In this document: positions 17,201 to 26,873 of the stretch, piece by piece
Layout of the letters: each line of letters begins with the position of its first letter
Position numbering within the stretch: the first letter of the stretch is position 1
Assembly (NCBI GenBank): GCA_903813345.2
Contig: CAIIXF020000007.1
Coordinates: 12,209,031-12,273,030 of the forward strand
Origin: Owenia fusiformis
Lineage: Eukaryota; Annelida; Polychaeta; Sabellida; Oweniidae
Direction: 5' to 3'
DNA length: 64,000 nt
Notes under the pieces: model-generated
What the model was told of the DNA's origin: nothing
The model's database searches: none
The model's input: the letters and a program-made list of their open reading frames with translations, nothing else
Translations under genes and position numbers: made by a program

Positions 17201-20200
17201 CAATTATCTATGGATAAATTAAGTTAACTTCATCATGGTTTGACCCCCTCCTCCCCTCATTAAACAAAATTTTTAAATGTTGCTTTGTCTTTCACTTTAA
17301 TTTTAAAAAGAATCAACACTATTCGCTAATGAAACATAAACAGTCTATTGTTACATATATTTCTATAGATGTCTGAATTAAATTTATTATTGAATAAATC
17401 TTGTTACAATCTTGTGTATAGACATGGTATTTTTTCATGGTATTCATTTCATTCATTTTATCTATAATGTGTGTAATGATTAATTTAGGTGGAGAAACAA
17501 GCCCTGGGCGGGTGACAACGAATGATGTAGAATGCTTCCACCCTCAATCAAACCAACTCACCTCCTTACCCAGCATGCCTTTCCCCTCCCGAGGAATAGG
17601 TCTAATCCACCTGGAGAACAAATTATTTTGTATAGGTGGAGCTGATGGTTATTCAGCCTTGAACTCTACAACATTGTTTGATATAGAGAGAAATGAATGG
17701 CGACAGGGCCCCTCATTGATAGAGAAGCGGAGTAGTGTTGCTTGCGCTTTGGTCATGGGGTGTATCTACGCATGTGGAGGATATGATGGAAACTCGTCTA
17801 TGACTTCTGTCGAAAAGTTTGATTCATCCAATAACAGCTGGGTCAAGGTTGCAGGTAAATAATAATATGTGTGGGATATAAGTGTGTGACAAAAAGGAAA
17901 TGTCCATATTTTATTTTTGCATGGGGAGAGCAAATAAGTGATCTGGCATACAATGTACATTACAAAAGATTGAATCTGAGACATACAGTGTTGGCGAAGT
18001 GACAAACGTAACTGTTCCATTCCAAGCATACAGTAATATATCAAAACATACAAGTACTTTATGTAAAATAAATGCAATTCTAAAAGCTATGTTTTTTTTG
18101 GAAAAGGTATGAGTACATTATACTCTTACAAGAAAGGTTCCATGGTTACAGAAACAGATTTTGGAATTTTTGTATTATGAATGTCTCCCTGATAGACTGA
18201 CTTGAAGAGTTTTCATGTAGACTTACACACAGAGGCCAAGTATTTTACTAAGAATATTCCAAAGTTAGACATTTCATCCACCCAATACATATTGCAAGTT
18301 AATATGGTTTCCTTTAGGTTTTAGGCAGATATAAAGATGGCAGCAGTGGCAGAATGTAACCTTATTGATTTCACTCCCACCCTTATCACGGTGTATAACC
18401 CAAACGCTCCTACATGCACGACAGAGCGTTTCATTACTGAAATTAAACAAAGAAACGCTCCGGAGTAGGAAAACTGTCTGGCGGGAATGATGAGCCGTCT
18501 GACAATTTCCCCAATAATGGGAATAAGAGGTATGAGTTACATATTTCGAGTATACCATTCGATGGGTGTGATATTTATGTTGTACGTGGCTGGCTGTTGA
18601 CGTTTGAAGCAATTAGGAAGAGCTGTACGAAGCAGTAAAGTTATCAAAATTCAAAAACGTATTTGTCATTCTACCGGTCAAAACCCCTTTTGTCGATACA
18701 TGTGATTAGTTGAGCCAAGATTAGAGCACCAACGTATATTTTAGTCAAATTCCAATGCTTCAACGCACCAAACATTATCGTAATAGTGATTTGATGACCG
18801 AAAATCCAGTCTTAAAAATGATGACATTCTCATATTCAAGAAACGCTCCGATCTGGTTAACACAGTGAATTGGAAACGCTCCGGTAGTCTAGATCAGTTA
18901 AGGAAATATATAGCTTGCTTTTCCTTTTCAGGAAGAGAAAGAAAAGATCTATTATACGCCTTGGCATCAATAGAAGAAAGATTAATTCACATATAACTTT
19001 TCGTTTTTTTCTATAGTTTTATGATTTAGCACATATGTAGGCATGACATCATCTAATGTATAGGCTTTAATCAGCTAGTTGCACGTTTAGCACCACCAGG
19101 TTCAGATGTTTCAATTTGCCTAACAAGTACAACACGTTTTTGAGAGATAGATTCGATTCGGAATTCTCTCTAATAATCTGAAAATGATATCAAAACAAAA
19201 TGGTAAGAGCGTTTCTAAAATTGTGGTCTAAATCGACGGAGCGTTTCGAGGAAAACAAGCGATTTCTCGAGAACAAGTAATGGATTTGGACTGGGATTTT
19301 AGGAAATGAGAATATACGAGTTTGTGATCTACTACTTAAACAGAAAGATTAACGTTTTTAAGAAATACTAGATTAATTCGTAATTTGTGGTCAAATCGTC
19401 ATCTTCAGATTCGTTCGATCTACACTACGGAGCTTTGATCAAGCAAATAACAGTTTACCACCAGAAGTTGAATAAATAAGATCTTTGCTCATGGTATTGT
19501 TCATCGAATGGTACATAATATTTCACCATGACATATGATATGTAAGAGAAACGAGAGAAACAATACTTACGGTCATAGTAGAATCTTCATTAGCCGCCAT
19601 TTTATTTCGCTCCGGAGCGTTTCCGCGTAAATGTAACGCTCCGTCGTGCATGTAGGAGCGTTTGGGTTATACACCGTGCTTATTGAAAATTATTTCAATC
19701 AACCTTAAGCTCATGATGAGAGTCTCAATGTATACTTTCAAAATCGAGCATCCCTGTCCCAGCTGGAATGAATTGAAATACTCTTGGATCATGGATGGTA
19801 TATATACAGAGTGTTTACATTTGTAATGTTCATTTCAGCTATGCCATCAAAACGCAGTATGGCTGCTGCGGTAGCAGTGAACAAGGATCTCTATGTTATA
19901 GGTGGATATGATGGCGGATCAGATCTGAAAACAGTTGTCAAATACATGGTCAAGGTGAGATATTTTTATTGCAATATGTGAAATGACTGAAGTCATACTC
20001 TTTAGCCTCTTGACTACCTGGAGTGACGAAATTTCTCAGAAAATCAGTCGCAAAATTTTTCATTAAAGTTGCTCTTATTTGAACAATTTCCATTCAATTT
20101 ACACAAAAATTGCTTTGGAATGTGTAAAAATGATCTTTGCCGTCTAATTTACTAATTTGAGCATTTAGAGTTATATATAGGTATGTAGTTAAGTGTCAAA

Positions 20201-22867
20201 AGGTGGCAAAAAAATGAAAAATTCTCTGGTTTCAACTGATTTTAGAGCCTGGGATTCAAGATGTAAATTACTGTTAATAATATTATAAGCATTAGGTTGG
20301 CAGAGAAGAATAAACATCTGGCTTATAAAGTTTGAGAATTTATGCTCACACTTAGGTGAAATATTGTTTCATTTATCCCACCTTAATAGCATCGTGAGAT
20401 ATCACAGCCTTCTCCCAGTTTCCTTCTAGAACATTCCTGTGCATAGCAGAGATGGTCTGAGTATCAGAATGCCTTAATAGTGGTTCTGCCTTGTATAAAG
20501 GAACAAACAAATCAGATAATTCATGTTCTTCCACATGCATTATTAACACATACATCTTCACATTGCATTAAAGTTAATCTTCTGACTTTCATTAATGTAT
20601 AGATTGACACATGGAGTGAGGTTGCTGAGATGTCAACTTGCAGATCAATGCTAGCAGCATGTGTGCTCAGTAGTGACATCTATGCTGTAGGGGGATGCAA
20701 CCACAGTCTCAGGTAAATGCTCAGTAGTGACATCTATGGTGTAGGGGGATGCAACCACAGTCTCAGGTAAATGCTCAGTAGTGACATCTATGCTGTAGGG
20801 GGATGCAACCACAGTCTCAGGTAAATGCTCAGTAGTGACATCTATGCTGTAGGCGGATGCAACCACAGTCTCAGGTAAATGCTCAGTAGTGACATCTATG
20901 CTGTAGGGGGATGCAACCACAGTCTCAGGTAAATGCTCAGTAGTGACATCTATGCTGTAGGGGGATGCAACCACAGTCTCAGGTAAATGCTAAAGTAACG
21001 ACATCTATGCTGTAGGGGGATGCAACCACAGTCTCAGGTAAGTGCTCAGTAGTGACATCTATGCTGTAGGGGGATGCAACCACAGTCTCAGGTAAATGCT
21101 CAGTAGTGACATCTATGCTGTAGGGGATGCAACCACAGTCTCAGGTAAATGCTCAGTAGTGACATCTATGCTGTAGGGGGATGCAACCACAGTCTCAGGT
21201 AAATGCTCAGTAGTGACATCTATGCTGTAGGGGGATGCAACCAAAGTCTCTGGTAAATGCTCAATAGTGACATCTATGCTGTAGGTTGATGCAACCACAG
21301 TCTTAGGTAAATGCTCAGTAGTGACATCTATGCTGTAGGGGGATGCAACCACAGTCTCAGGTAAATGCTCAGTAGTGACATCTATGCTGTAGGTTGATGC
21401 AACCACAGTATCAGGTAAATGCTCAGTAGTAACATCTATGCTGTAGGGGGATGCAACCACAGTCTCAGGTAAATGCTCGTGATAATTTTTGGTTTGCAAA
21501 CATTTTGCAATGCAAAATTCAATTTGCAGGCCCGTAAGACACTTTTCTCCAAGGGGGGTGCGGTTTTTACTAAAGAGAATATAAAATTGTCAATTTTTTT
21601 GCCGCGTAAACCAAATCACGTAAGTCAGAGGGGGGGGGGGTTCGGTCACTCCCCTAGAAGATTTTACAGTTTTGAGATGGGGGGGTGTCAAGGGGGATGC
21701 CAGATTTTAAGACACTATTTGGTGCTTCCTGGGCACTTTCAAAGTGTATGAGTCAATTAAAAAAATTGAGAAAATCACAACTTTTATCCAATTTTTTTTT
21801 GGGGGGGGGGTCAATGGGGGGGGGGCGCCAGAGGGGGAGGTGGTGTGGGGATGCAAGTGCAAGATGCAAGAGGCGAGCAAGTGTTAGTCCCCCAGAAACA
21901 CTAACTGTATCAAGGAGCTATTTGATGATGTCTGTGCACTTTAAAAGTGTCTGGGACAAAACACTAAAATAAATTTAGAACTTTTCCATTGTTTTGTGGG
22001 GGGTGTGAAGGGTGGCCAATACCCCTAGAAAATTTTACAATTTTAAGATGCTATTTGGTGCTTTCTGGGTACTTTCAAAGTGTATGAGTCAATGAAAAAA
22101 AATTACAAAAAATATTAAAAAAAAAAAATTTCAAAAATATATTTTTTTTGGGGGGGGGGGGGGGTGACAAAGGGGGGGGGGGGGGTGCGGTCGCACCCAT
22201 CGCACCCCCCCCCCCCCCCCATCTGACGGCCCTGATTTGTGATTCAAATATGAGATAAAGGGGAAATGATACTAATTTACCACAAGACATTATTGTCAGT
22301 TTCTTTTGAATAAATGTCTGTATTGATATGTATTTCTGTTAAATCATGGTGAGGCAGTTGCCTAGCCTGCTTTATGATTGGCTAAGAATGCATCCTGGAC
22401 ATTTTGATTCATTGTAAAAGTAGGCAACCTTTTTTAATAAACAAGGCACTTTGCAGGTCTTTGAAAAGTTGTACAATATTTTAAAATGCATATTTTCCGA
22501 AAATTTACAGTGCATGAACTTGTATAGACTTTTCTAATAAACATATAACCACATATAGACTAGTGTCAGAAATTAGAACTGACTGAAAAGTAGGAATTAG
22601 CTGTTTAGTGTTTTATATTCCTGTTCCAGTTTATCATGTGTAGAGACATACAGCATCATAACAAAACTATGGACTAAAATCTCAAATATGATTCAGCCTC
22701 GGAGTGGTGTAGGTTGTGCTGTGATTGGTGAAACAGTATATGCTGTAGGCGGACATGATGGAACAAAGTATCTCAAGTGCATTGAGAAATACGACAAGAA
22801 AAGTAATTGTTGGATTGAAGTGACACATTTAGATACTGCAAGGAGACGATTTGGATGTTGTTCTTGA
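11225..22867 (+). CDS. BTB-BACK-Kelch protein (KLHL family)
   Basis: Substrate adaptor of a CUL3 ubiquitin ligase, by family. Exons: 11225-11254 (tentative start), 14865-15626, 16560-16683, 17489-17854, 19839-19954, 20603-20712 and 22630-22867. From 14865 onward all are joined by GT-AG with consistent phases, giving 572 codons including the stop, or about 581 aa with the first exon. BTB: GELCDVILLAG ... AHRIVLASFSPYF. BACK: LDPSNCLGIRKFAEMLGC ... EEEVFNAVMDWVEYD ... VRLPLVSWEFL. Six kelch blades follow, with GG turns in IVGGETS, CIGGADGY, CGGYDGNSS, VIGGYDGGS, AVGGCNHS and AVGGHDGTK. The stop is in exon 7. It looks closest to KLHL20/KLHL28-type proteins from memory, but orthology is not settled. 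The first exon (MAEHIKTNSE) has a weak donor GTACTT; translation could instead start at the ATG in GGMDALRMQ (14934). Confidence 0.9.
11590..11870. repeat. Minisatellite, about 48-60-bp unit, about 6 copies
   Basis: Tandem units with core GCCTGGCATGACCGTGACAA followed by TGT(A/T)ATATAG and TACTGCAAG. Units diverge toward the left end (GCCTGCCGTAACCGTCACC). It lies in the first KLHL intron. An antisense open frame across it (11656-11847) only reflects the repeat. Confidence 0.85.
12055..13321. mobile_element. TIR element with CACGGTG-type ends, 5-bp TSD
   Basis: A 1267-bp element in KLHL intron 1. The right end read inward is CACGGTGTTATAGCATGACA; the left end is CAAGGTGTTATAGCATGACG, followed by GTTACG in both. 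It is flanked by AAATT at 12050-12054 and 13322-13326. Inside is a candidate coding exon (12653-12865). CAC ends and a 5-bp duplication are features of Transib/RAG-like transposition. No transposase is visible in the element. Confidence 0.8.
12653..12865 (+). CDS. Candidate coding fragment inside TIR element
   Basis: An open stretch after a good acceptor (TTTGTTTTCAG ending 12652), reading DSQEPLLFEPLYGKEKFVSC, then an acidic segment (QKDTDEEAKEELASSTDEYD) to a stop at 12863-12865. It is phase-0 compatible with the tentative KLHL first exon (11225-11254) and possible donors CAT|GTACAT or CAT|GTATTT lie near 12830. Because it lies within the transposon at 12055-13321, it is more likely element-derived than KLHL sequence. 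The LFEPLY block with an acidic tail recalls transposon-linked proteins of invertebrates, but only weakly. Confidence 0.3.
   Translation, partial: DSQEPLLFEPLYGKEKFVSCFIYETNLSQKDTDEEAKEELASSTDEYDKINNNESAYIHVHVFKRASRNL
13326..13460. repeat. Near-perfect 135-bp palindrome
   Basis: Arms of about 58-60 bp (left starts TACCCCCATAAATGTGAGG, right ends CCTCACATTTATGGGGGTA) differ mainly in one T-run length. The loop is about 16 bp of A-rich sequence. It directly abuts the right flanking duplication of the element at 12055-13321. Confidence 0.9.
13504..13853. mobile_element. 350-bp MITE, GGGTTTGTGTAAAAAACCGG ends, 9-bp TSD
   Basis: Inverted ends of about 65 bp starting GGGTTTGTGTAAAAAACCGG, with internal degenerate (ACC)CGGTT(A/C)CC steps and CCTAGCAGGG. 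The flanks TCATAAGTC (13495-13503) and TCACAAGTC (13854-13862) match at 8 of 9 positions, consistent with a Mutator-like 9-bp duplication. A right end of the same family is at about 47870-47935. Confidence 0.75.
13863..14864 (+). other. KLHL intron 1, distal part
   Basis: Apart from the tRNA-like sequence at 14209-14280 no structured feature was seen. The stretch ends with the polypyrimidine tract and acceptor of the BTB exon. Confidence 0.4.
14209..14280 (+). repeat. tRNA-derived sequence (SINE head or pseudo-tRNA)
   Basis: Contains an A-box TGGCTCAGCGGG (14217-14228) and a B-box-like GGTTTGAATTCC (14259-14270), about 30 nt apart as in tRNA internal promoters. The acceptor stem pairs poorly and the B-box lacks the canonical GGTTCGA, so it is not an intact tRNA gene. 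Confidence 0.4.
14865..15626 (+). CDS. KLHL exon: BTB and BACK domains
   Basis: A single 254-codon exon, phase 0 at both ends, with acceptor TTCCAG at 14859-14864 and donor GTAACA at 15627. It encodes the CUL3-binding BTB fold (about the first 120 codons) and most of BACK. The donor is followed by an in-frame extension that stops at 15678, so failure to splice gives a BTB-BACK-only protein. The long antisense open frame at 15317-15595 is a shadow of this exon. Confidence 0.95.
15627..16559 (+). other. KLHL intron: hairpin and mariner-like end
   Basis: Holds a short hairpin at 15828-15908 (arms AATAACGTCATTTC / GAAATGACGTTATT) and, from 16212, a single TACAGGGTGTCCGGAAAG end like those of the TA-flanked elements at 46332 and 55427. 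The opposite end was not found. Otherwise nothing was recognised. Confidence 0.45.
16560..17854 (+). CDS. KLHL exons: end of BACK and kelch blades 1-3
   Basis: Two exons, 16560-16683 and 17489-17854. The first (EARQFHARLYHPDLV...) ends BACK and opens blade 1 (YIYIVG|GETS, the split glycine codon confirming the junction). The second carries CIGGADGYSALNS and CGGYDGNSSMTS, each followed by a Tyr/Phe-x...W pattern typical of kelch. It ends phase 1 at GTTGCAG|GTAAAT. The intron between them (16684-17488) contains nothing recognised. Confidence 0.93.
18387..19678. mobile_element. CACGGTG-ended element, copy 1, 5-bp TSD
   Basis: A 1292-bp element in a KLHL intron. Both ends read CACGGTGTATAACCCAAACG inward and continue CTCCTACATGCACGAC, for inverted repeats of about 48 bp with few differences. 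It is flanked by CTTAT at 18382-18386 and 19679-19683, an exact 5-bp duplication. The interior repeats the motif AAACGCTCC many times in both orientations and has no convincing coding sequence. A second copy lies inverted at 53616-54794. CACGGTG plus a 5-bp duplication matches Transib/RAG-type ends (heptamer consensus CACNRTG). Confidence 0.9.
19839..20712 (+). CDS. KLHL exons: kelch blades 4-5, end at amplified donor
   Basis: Exons 19839-19954 (AMPSKRSMAAAVAVNKDLY, then VIGGYDGGSD) and 20603-20712 (IDTWSEVAEMSTCRSMLAAC, then AVGGCNHSL). The second ends CTCAG|GTAAAT in phase 2 and joins 22630 to complete a serine codon. The last 49 bases of this exon plus the donor are the first copy of the 54-bp tandem array that follows. 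Confidence 0.92.
19955..20602 (+). other. KLHL intron, no clear element
   Basis: No repeat was recognised. A minus-strand open frame at 20373-20561 (including SDLFVPLYKAEPLLRHSDTQ) has a protein-like composition and could be an eroded transposon or retrogene exon, but has no family I recognise. Confidence 0.3.
20664..21478 (+). repeat. 54-bp tandem array of KLHL exon end plus splice donor, 15 copies
   Basis: Fifteen direct copies. Copy 1 is the real end of the kelch exon (to 20712) plus its donor; copies 2-15 follow without spacers. Each unit ends CACAGTCTCAG|GTAAA, so every copy carries a potential 5' splice site (copy 7 has GTAAG; copy 11 CTCTG|GT; copy 12 CTTAG|GT). Copy 9 lacks one G. 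The units are otherwise 95-100% alike, implying recent expansion. Reading past the true donor gives AGG TAA, an immediate stop. The antisense strand is open across copies as an 18-residue repeat, which is incidental. Confidence 0.95.
21520..22240. repeat. G-run repeat block
   Basis: About three diverged units with 'AAGA(C/T)(A/G)CTATTTGGTGCTT', 'GGGCACTTTCAAAGTGTATG' and 'AGTCAAT.AAAAAAATT', separated by runs of 8-14 G (21630, 21795, 21815, 22150, 22180) and one C-run (about 22206). It ends TCTGACGGCCCTGA. It has strong G-quadruplex potential on the plus strand within the same KLHL intron as the donor array. Confidence 0.8.
22630..22867 (+). CDS. KLHL last coding exon: kelch blade 6 and stop
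   Basis: Acceptor CTGTTCCAG at 22621-22629. It encodes LSCVETYSIITKLW, then GCAVIGETVYAVGGHDGTK and a C-terminal RRRFGCCS, with TGA at 22865-22867. The frame and the split serine codon match the donor at 20712/20713. Confidence 0.93.
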
Positions 22868-24190
22868 TAGTAATGGATACTTCAATCTCAAATCACTATC
22901 ATTAAGCTAGTAAATAAGAGGAGGAAATACCCCAACATTCAAAGTTCTACAGATCTTTACAATGTATGTAGAGATGAACCTCTAGAGGTTTATCTTTAAA
23001 TGGAGATAGATTCTATGCATTCATCTATCATATCATCTATGCATTCTTAGGTTTTCCCCTCTTCTGGTAAAAATAATATATGTTGACTCATAGATAGCAT
23101 GTTTAACATGAATGAGCTGTTCGAAACCTCCAGTCGTATCAGATAACAAGAGGAGGAATAACCTACATATGTACATCATACCAAGACCCTATCTTCATGA
23201 AGAGATGAACTTTTATTTAATTGCTCTATGACTGACATACATTGTATGCTAGAATATATCATCATCTCTGATTAATATAAAACATTAATTAAATCATGTC
23301 ACCGACAGAAATAAAAGGAACATTCAAAATTTTGTGAACACCTGTAAATACAAAAAATCCATTATATGAGAGGTGATCAGGAATTCCTGATCACCCCTCG
23401 TATTACCAATTTTACTTTTGACGTGGACTTACGTCAATGTAACAAATACGAGGGACTAAATGTATGAACTACGGCTTTATTTAAAAATCCTTTCCAAACC
23501 GAAGGCATTTTTGAGGCAAGACTATATTGACTAGTGGCAAATTATAATCTGCAACTTGACTTATAAGTAGGTCTAAATCGAGAAAACAAAAAATCGTATC
23601 CAGGAAGTTCATCCATTTTGTTACATTGACTTTTTTGACAAAGTTACAAAGAAACTTGTTTAGAACAACGCCCCTCCCGGATATAATTATAGATGATATT
23701 TAATATATTTAAACGATGAAGTATCGCGGCTTGATACAGTGGCATTTTTGTTTTGCAGGATTTTGTTGTGATAAGCGACATCTATCTTCTTTTTAAACTA
23801 ACGCGAACGTGTAATATTGATCACAGGGACAACTATCCATTTCTATTGTTTTTCTAGGGATCTGAATACAACATCATACCTTTTATACAGTACAAGCTGG
23901 TAGTTACACTCAATCTGGCTAGTAAATACCAAAATGGAGAGAACAGAATAAAATGGATATCATACGATAAACACTAGGACTTATGTTGAGTTAATGATAG
24001 ATCAGTTTGATTTTTAATTGTATGAGCAGAATAATCTCGCATTGCCTGTTCTAAATCCTAATCATGTATTCCATGTAGCATCGATTGTAATTTACTGTCA
24101 CATTAAAACACAAACAAATAATTTATTTTTCTTCAATTTTTTTGAATTATGCTTTCTCTAATGTACAATTGTAACTTCTCGTAACTTCTA

Positions 24191-24891
24191 CACGCCCGGT
24201 GTCAGAGTAAATATAGTCTCCCTGAATATATGGTCCGTGGGACCATACACCCTAGGACACCAGGTCCTCCGGGGGGATCACGTGTATGTAAGACATGATA
24301 AGACATGCTACTTGAATTTATTCTTATAACTCATATAACTTTTCCCATTTTTCATTCTCCAGAGATATAATATTCAGTTTCTTACTAGGGTACTGAGTTT
24401 AGTTTTTTCAAATACACGAGTTCTTGTGAATTTGTTCCATCGTAAAGACATATAATTCCCCCCTCCATCCACTCCCCCCCCCCTCCATCCAATATTAATT
24501 TATTTCGATTATTTTTTGTATAACGCATGGGAACTAACTTTTAAAAGTGAGCAATGGCATTAGTGTTGTGATAATAACGTCCCTTATACCTATTTATTAC
24601 AGATCGTGGAGACCATTGTTGCCTGATTTAAAGCAAAAATATTGACTTGCACGTTGGTGATGATGCGCCTTTTTTAATAGATCTCATATCTTAGAAGCGT
24701 AAGCTTATCTGTTAAAAAAATACTAGAAGACCTAACATATTTTGCCATGCACTGCGCCTATTTATTTGGCAATTCAGTCGTAAATTTTCTCTTGAAAAAA
24801 GAAATCTTCCAAATGTGTTGAGTTTTCTTGCAGAAATCGCCTACTCCCCCCCCCCCCCCTTTCCATCCAATTTGTACTATCACCGGGCGTG
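24191..24891. mobile_element. Short-TIR element, CACGCCCGGTG ends, 5-bp TSD
   Basis: A 701-bp element with perfect 11-bp inverted ends CACGCCCGGTG, flanked by TTCTA at 24186-24190 and 24892-24896. The interior has a small hairpin ATGGTCC/GGACCAT near 24232 and C-runs. There is no coding sequence. Confidence 0.7.
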
Positions 24892-26011
24892 TTCTAGAGG
24901 TGGTCGAGAATACAATACAATAAGGTAATCGAGCTGATTAGCTTTGACTTCACAGGCATCTCTCGTATATGTTCGAATGATGAGTAAATCAATTAACCAC
25001 ATGTACATATTATGTGGGCATTAGCTGCTTTAGAACACGAACAGTTCAATAATTCATGATGGACCTAGTGAGCATATTTGTTTGCAACCATAGTGAATCG
25101 ATAAAATTATAATTTCCTTTTTAAATAGGGTCACTAATAACAGAAGATTTTATTAGAAATCACCATCCTTCGTTGTGATGGAAACATTGATCTGTACTTA
25201 AGTTCCGTGTTTTTTAAGGAAGGTCGAGCAGAATTAGTATCACGCGACCCATTGACCTGAATCATTGATATACATAAGAATTACTCTCTGCCCACCTTAA
25301 AGATTCACGCTAGTTTTGTATGTGATATTCCAATATTTCCAAGGTGATACGTAAACAGATCTATCTATAAACGTACTGGAGGTCTAATAATCGATTTTAA
25401 AAGAACATGCCACCTTTTTGCATCGATTACTTGTAATATGCATTTAATATTCAACAGAATGGGATGGAAGGTGAATATATAGGGTAAACTGGATTGGGTT
25501 TGAAAAGGGGAAACGATAATATTACCTTTCTTATATTCACAACAAAATCGACCACTGTATAAAGAAATGTGACCTTAGATTTTCAATGTATTAAAGCTCA
25601 TTATATTCCAAAACATGGGCTTCCGAAAGAGGGGGGGGGGTTGGGTGGGAAATCCTTTAATGTGGGAGATAGGTTTGTCAGAGAAGTAGGGGAATTGGAG
25701 AAGCAGGACTGAAAGAGGATATTTCAAAGAAAAAATCAAAGGGGTAGAAGATGAGGGCGATGTAATAACCCACACAAAGTAAACAAAAGGTTCTTACACC
25801 GATATTGTAATCCAAAAATAAAGGCCCCATTTAAAAACTTTATAATTCAAACCAATGATATTGCTGTCAACAAGAATGACATATTTGGAATTACAGATGT
25901 TATAAAATCTACAATTCATTTTCAATTCATTAATGCATAACCAGGCCTACGGATGTATTGATTAATATTTTTGCATTTGTACCCGACTCCCCTCCATAAG
26001 TTTGGCAACAT

Positions 26012-26873
26012 CACACCGGAAAAGCCTGACAACTGTAAAGTCAGATACCGTTGTCACAAATGGCGGACATAACCGTCGCTTTAACTCTTTAAATCACATA
26101 GTGGCTGGTAGTGTATTTGAAAGGTATTTTTGAACTTACTTCAAATTGACCAGTTACTCTTTTAAAAATCATCTACAAGTTATCAGAAGTTCAAATTTGA
26201 CTTTAGATATGAACTTTGACCTTCAATGACCTTCTCAAGGTAAAAAAGGTCTTTTTTCAACTTGCTTCAAGTTGACCAATCTTTTTTTCAAAATCGTTTA
26301 CAAATTCTCAACAGTTCAAATCTGACTATAGATTTGACCTTCAACGACATTCTCAAGGTCAAAGAGGTCTTTTTTTCATCTTGCTTCAAGTTGACCAATT
26401 TTTTTCAAAATCATCTACAAGTTCTCAGAAGTTCAAATCTGACTTTAGATTTGAGATTCTACCTTCAATGACCTTCTCAGGGTCAAAAATGGTATTTTCA
26501 CAACTTGTTGAAGCAACTTATTGACCAATTTATTTTTTCAAAATCATCTACAAGTTCTACGAAATTCAAATCTGACCAAGATTGAACTCATAATATTGTG
26601 AGCAACAAGGTGGTGACATTTTGTCATGTTAATGCCTTGTCAAATATTATCGTTGTCATCTCGATTTTACATTAAAGCCTTTATTTCGATGGTAGAACAT
26701 ATTTAACTATATGATGAATAGAAAAATACTTTGAGTGATTGTAGTACCAAAGGAATTTAATCTAGTCGCTCTATTAAATATACAGTTCATGAAAATCTAA
26801 TTGAAGCGACGGTGATGTCCGCCATTTGTGACAACTGTATCTGACTTTACCGTTGTCAGGCTATTCCGCTGTG
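26012..26873. mobile_element. CACACCGG/CACAGCGG-ended element, 5-bp TSD
   Basis: An 862-bp element with inverted repeats of about 73 bp (CACACCGGAAAAGCCTGACA left, CACAGCGGAATAGCCTGACA right; then AAGTCAGATAC and AAATGGCGGACAT). It is flanked by AACAT at 26007-26011 and 26874-26878. The centre (26100-26570) is four diverged units of about 120-130 bp that also occur inverted at 4970-5870. Related copies: 33028-33187 (short) and a left end at 50797-50880. Confidence 0.88.

Noticed and set aside
20373-20561. 62-codon minus-strand frame in a KLHL intron
   Set aside because: Composition is plausible but isolated; no family recognised, so not called a gene.
20664-21478. CRISPR-like array
   Set aside because: Head-to-tail copies without spacers in an animal intron; the unit is an exon end, not a CRISPR repeat.
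20651-21499. Two long minus-strand open frames encoding an 18-residue repeat
   Set aside because: They are the antisense of the 54-bp donor array. The openness follows from a repeat length divisible by three; there is no start context or promoter.
21473-21972. Plus-strand frames in the G-run block
   Set aside because: Low-complexity glycine/arginine translation of G-runs.
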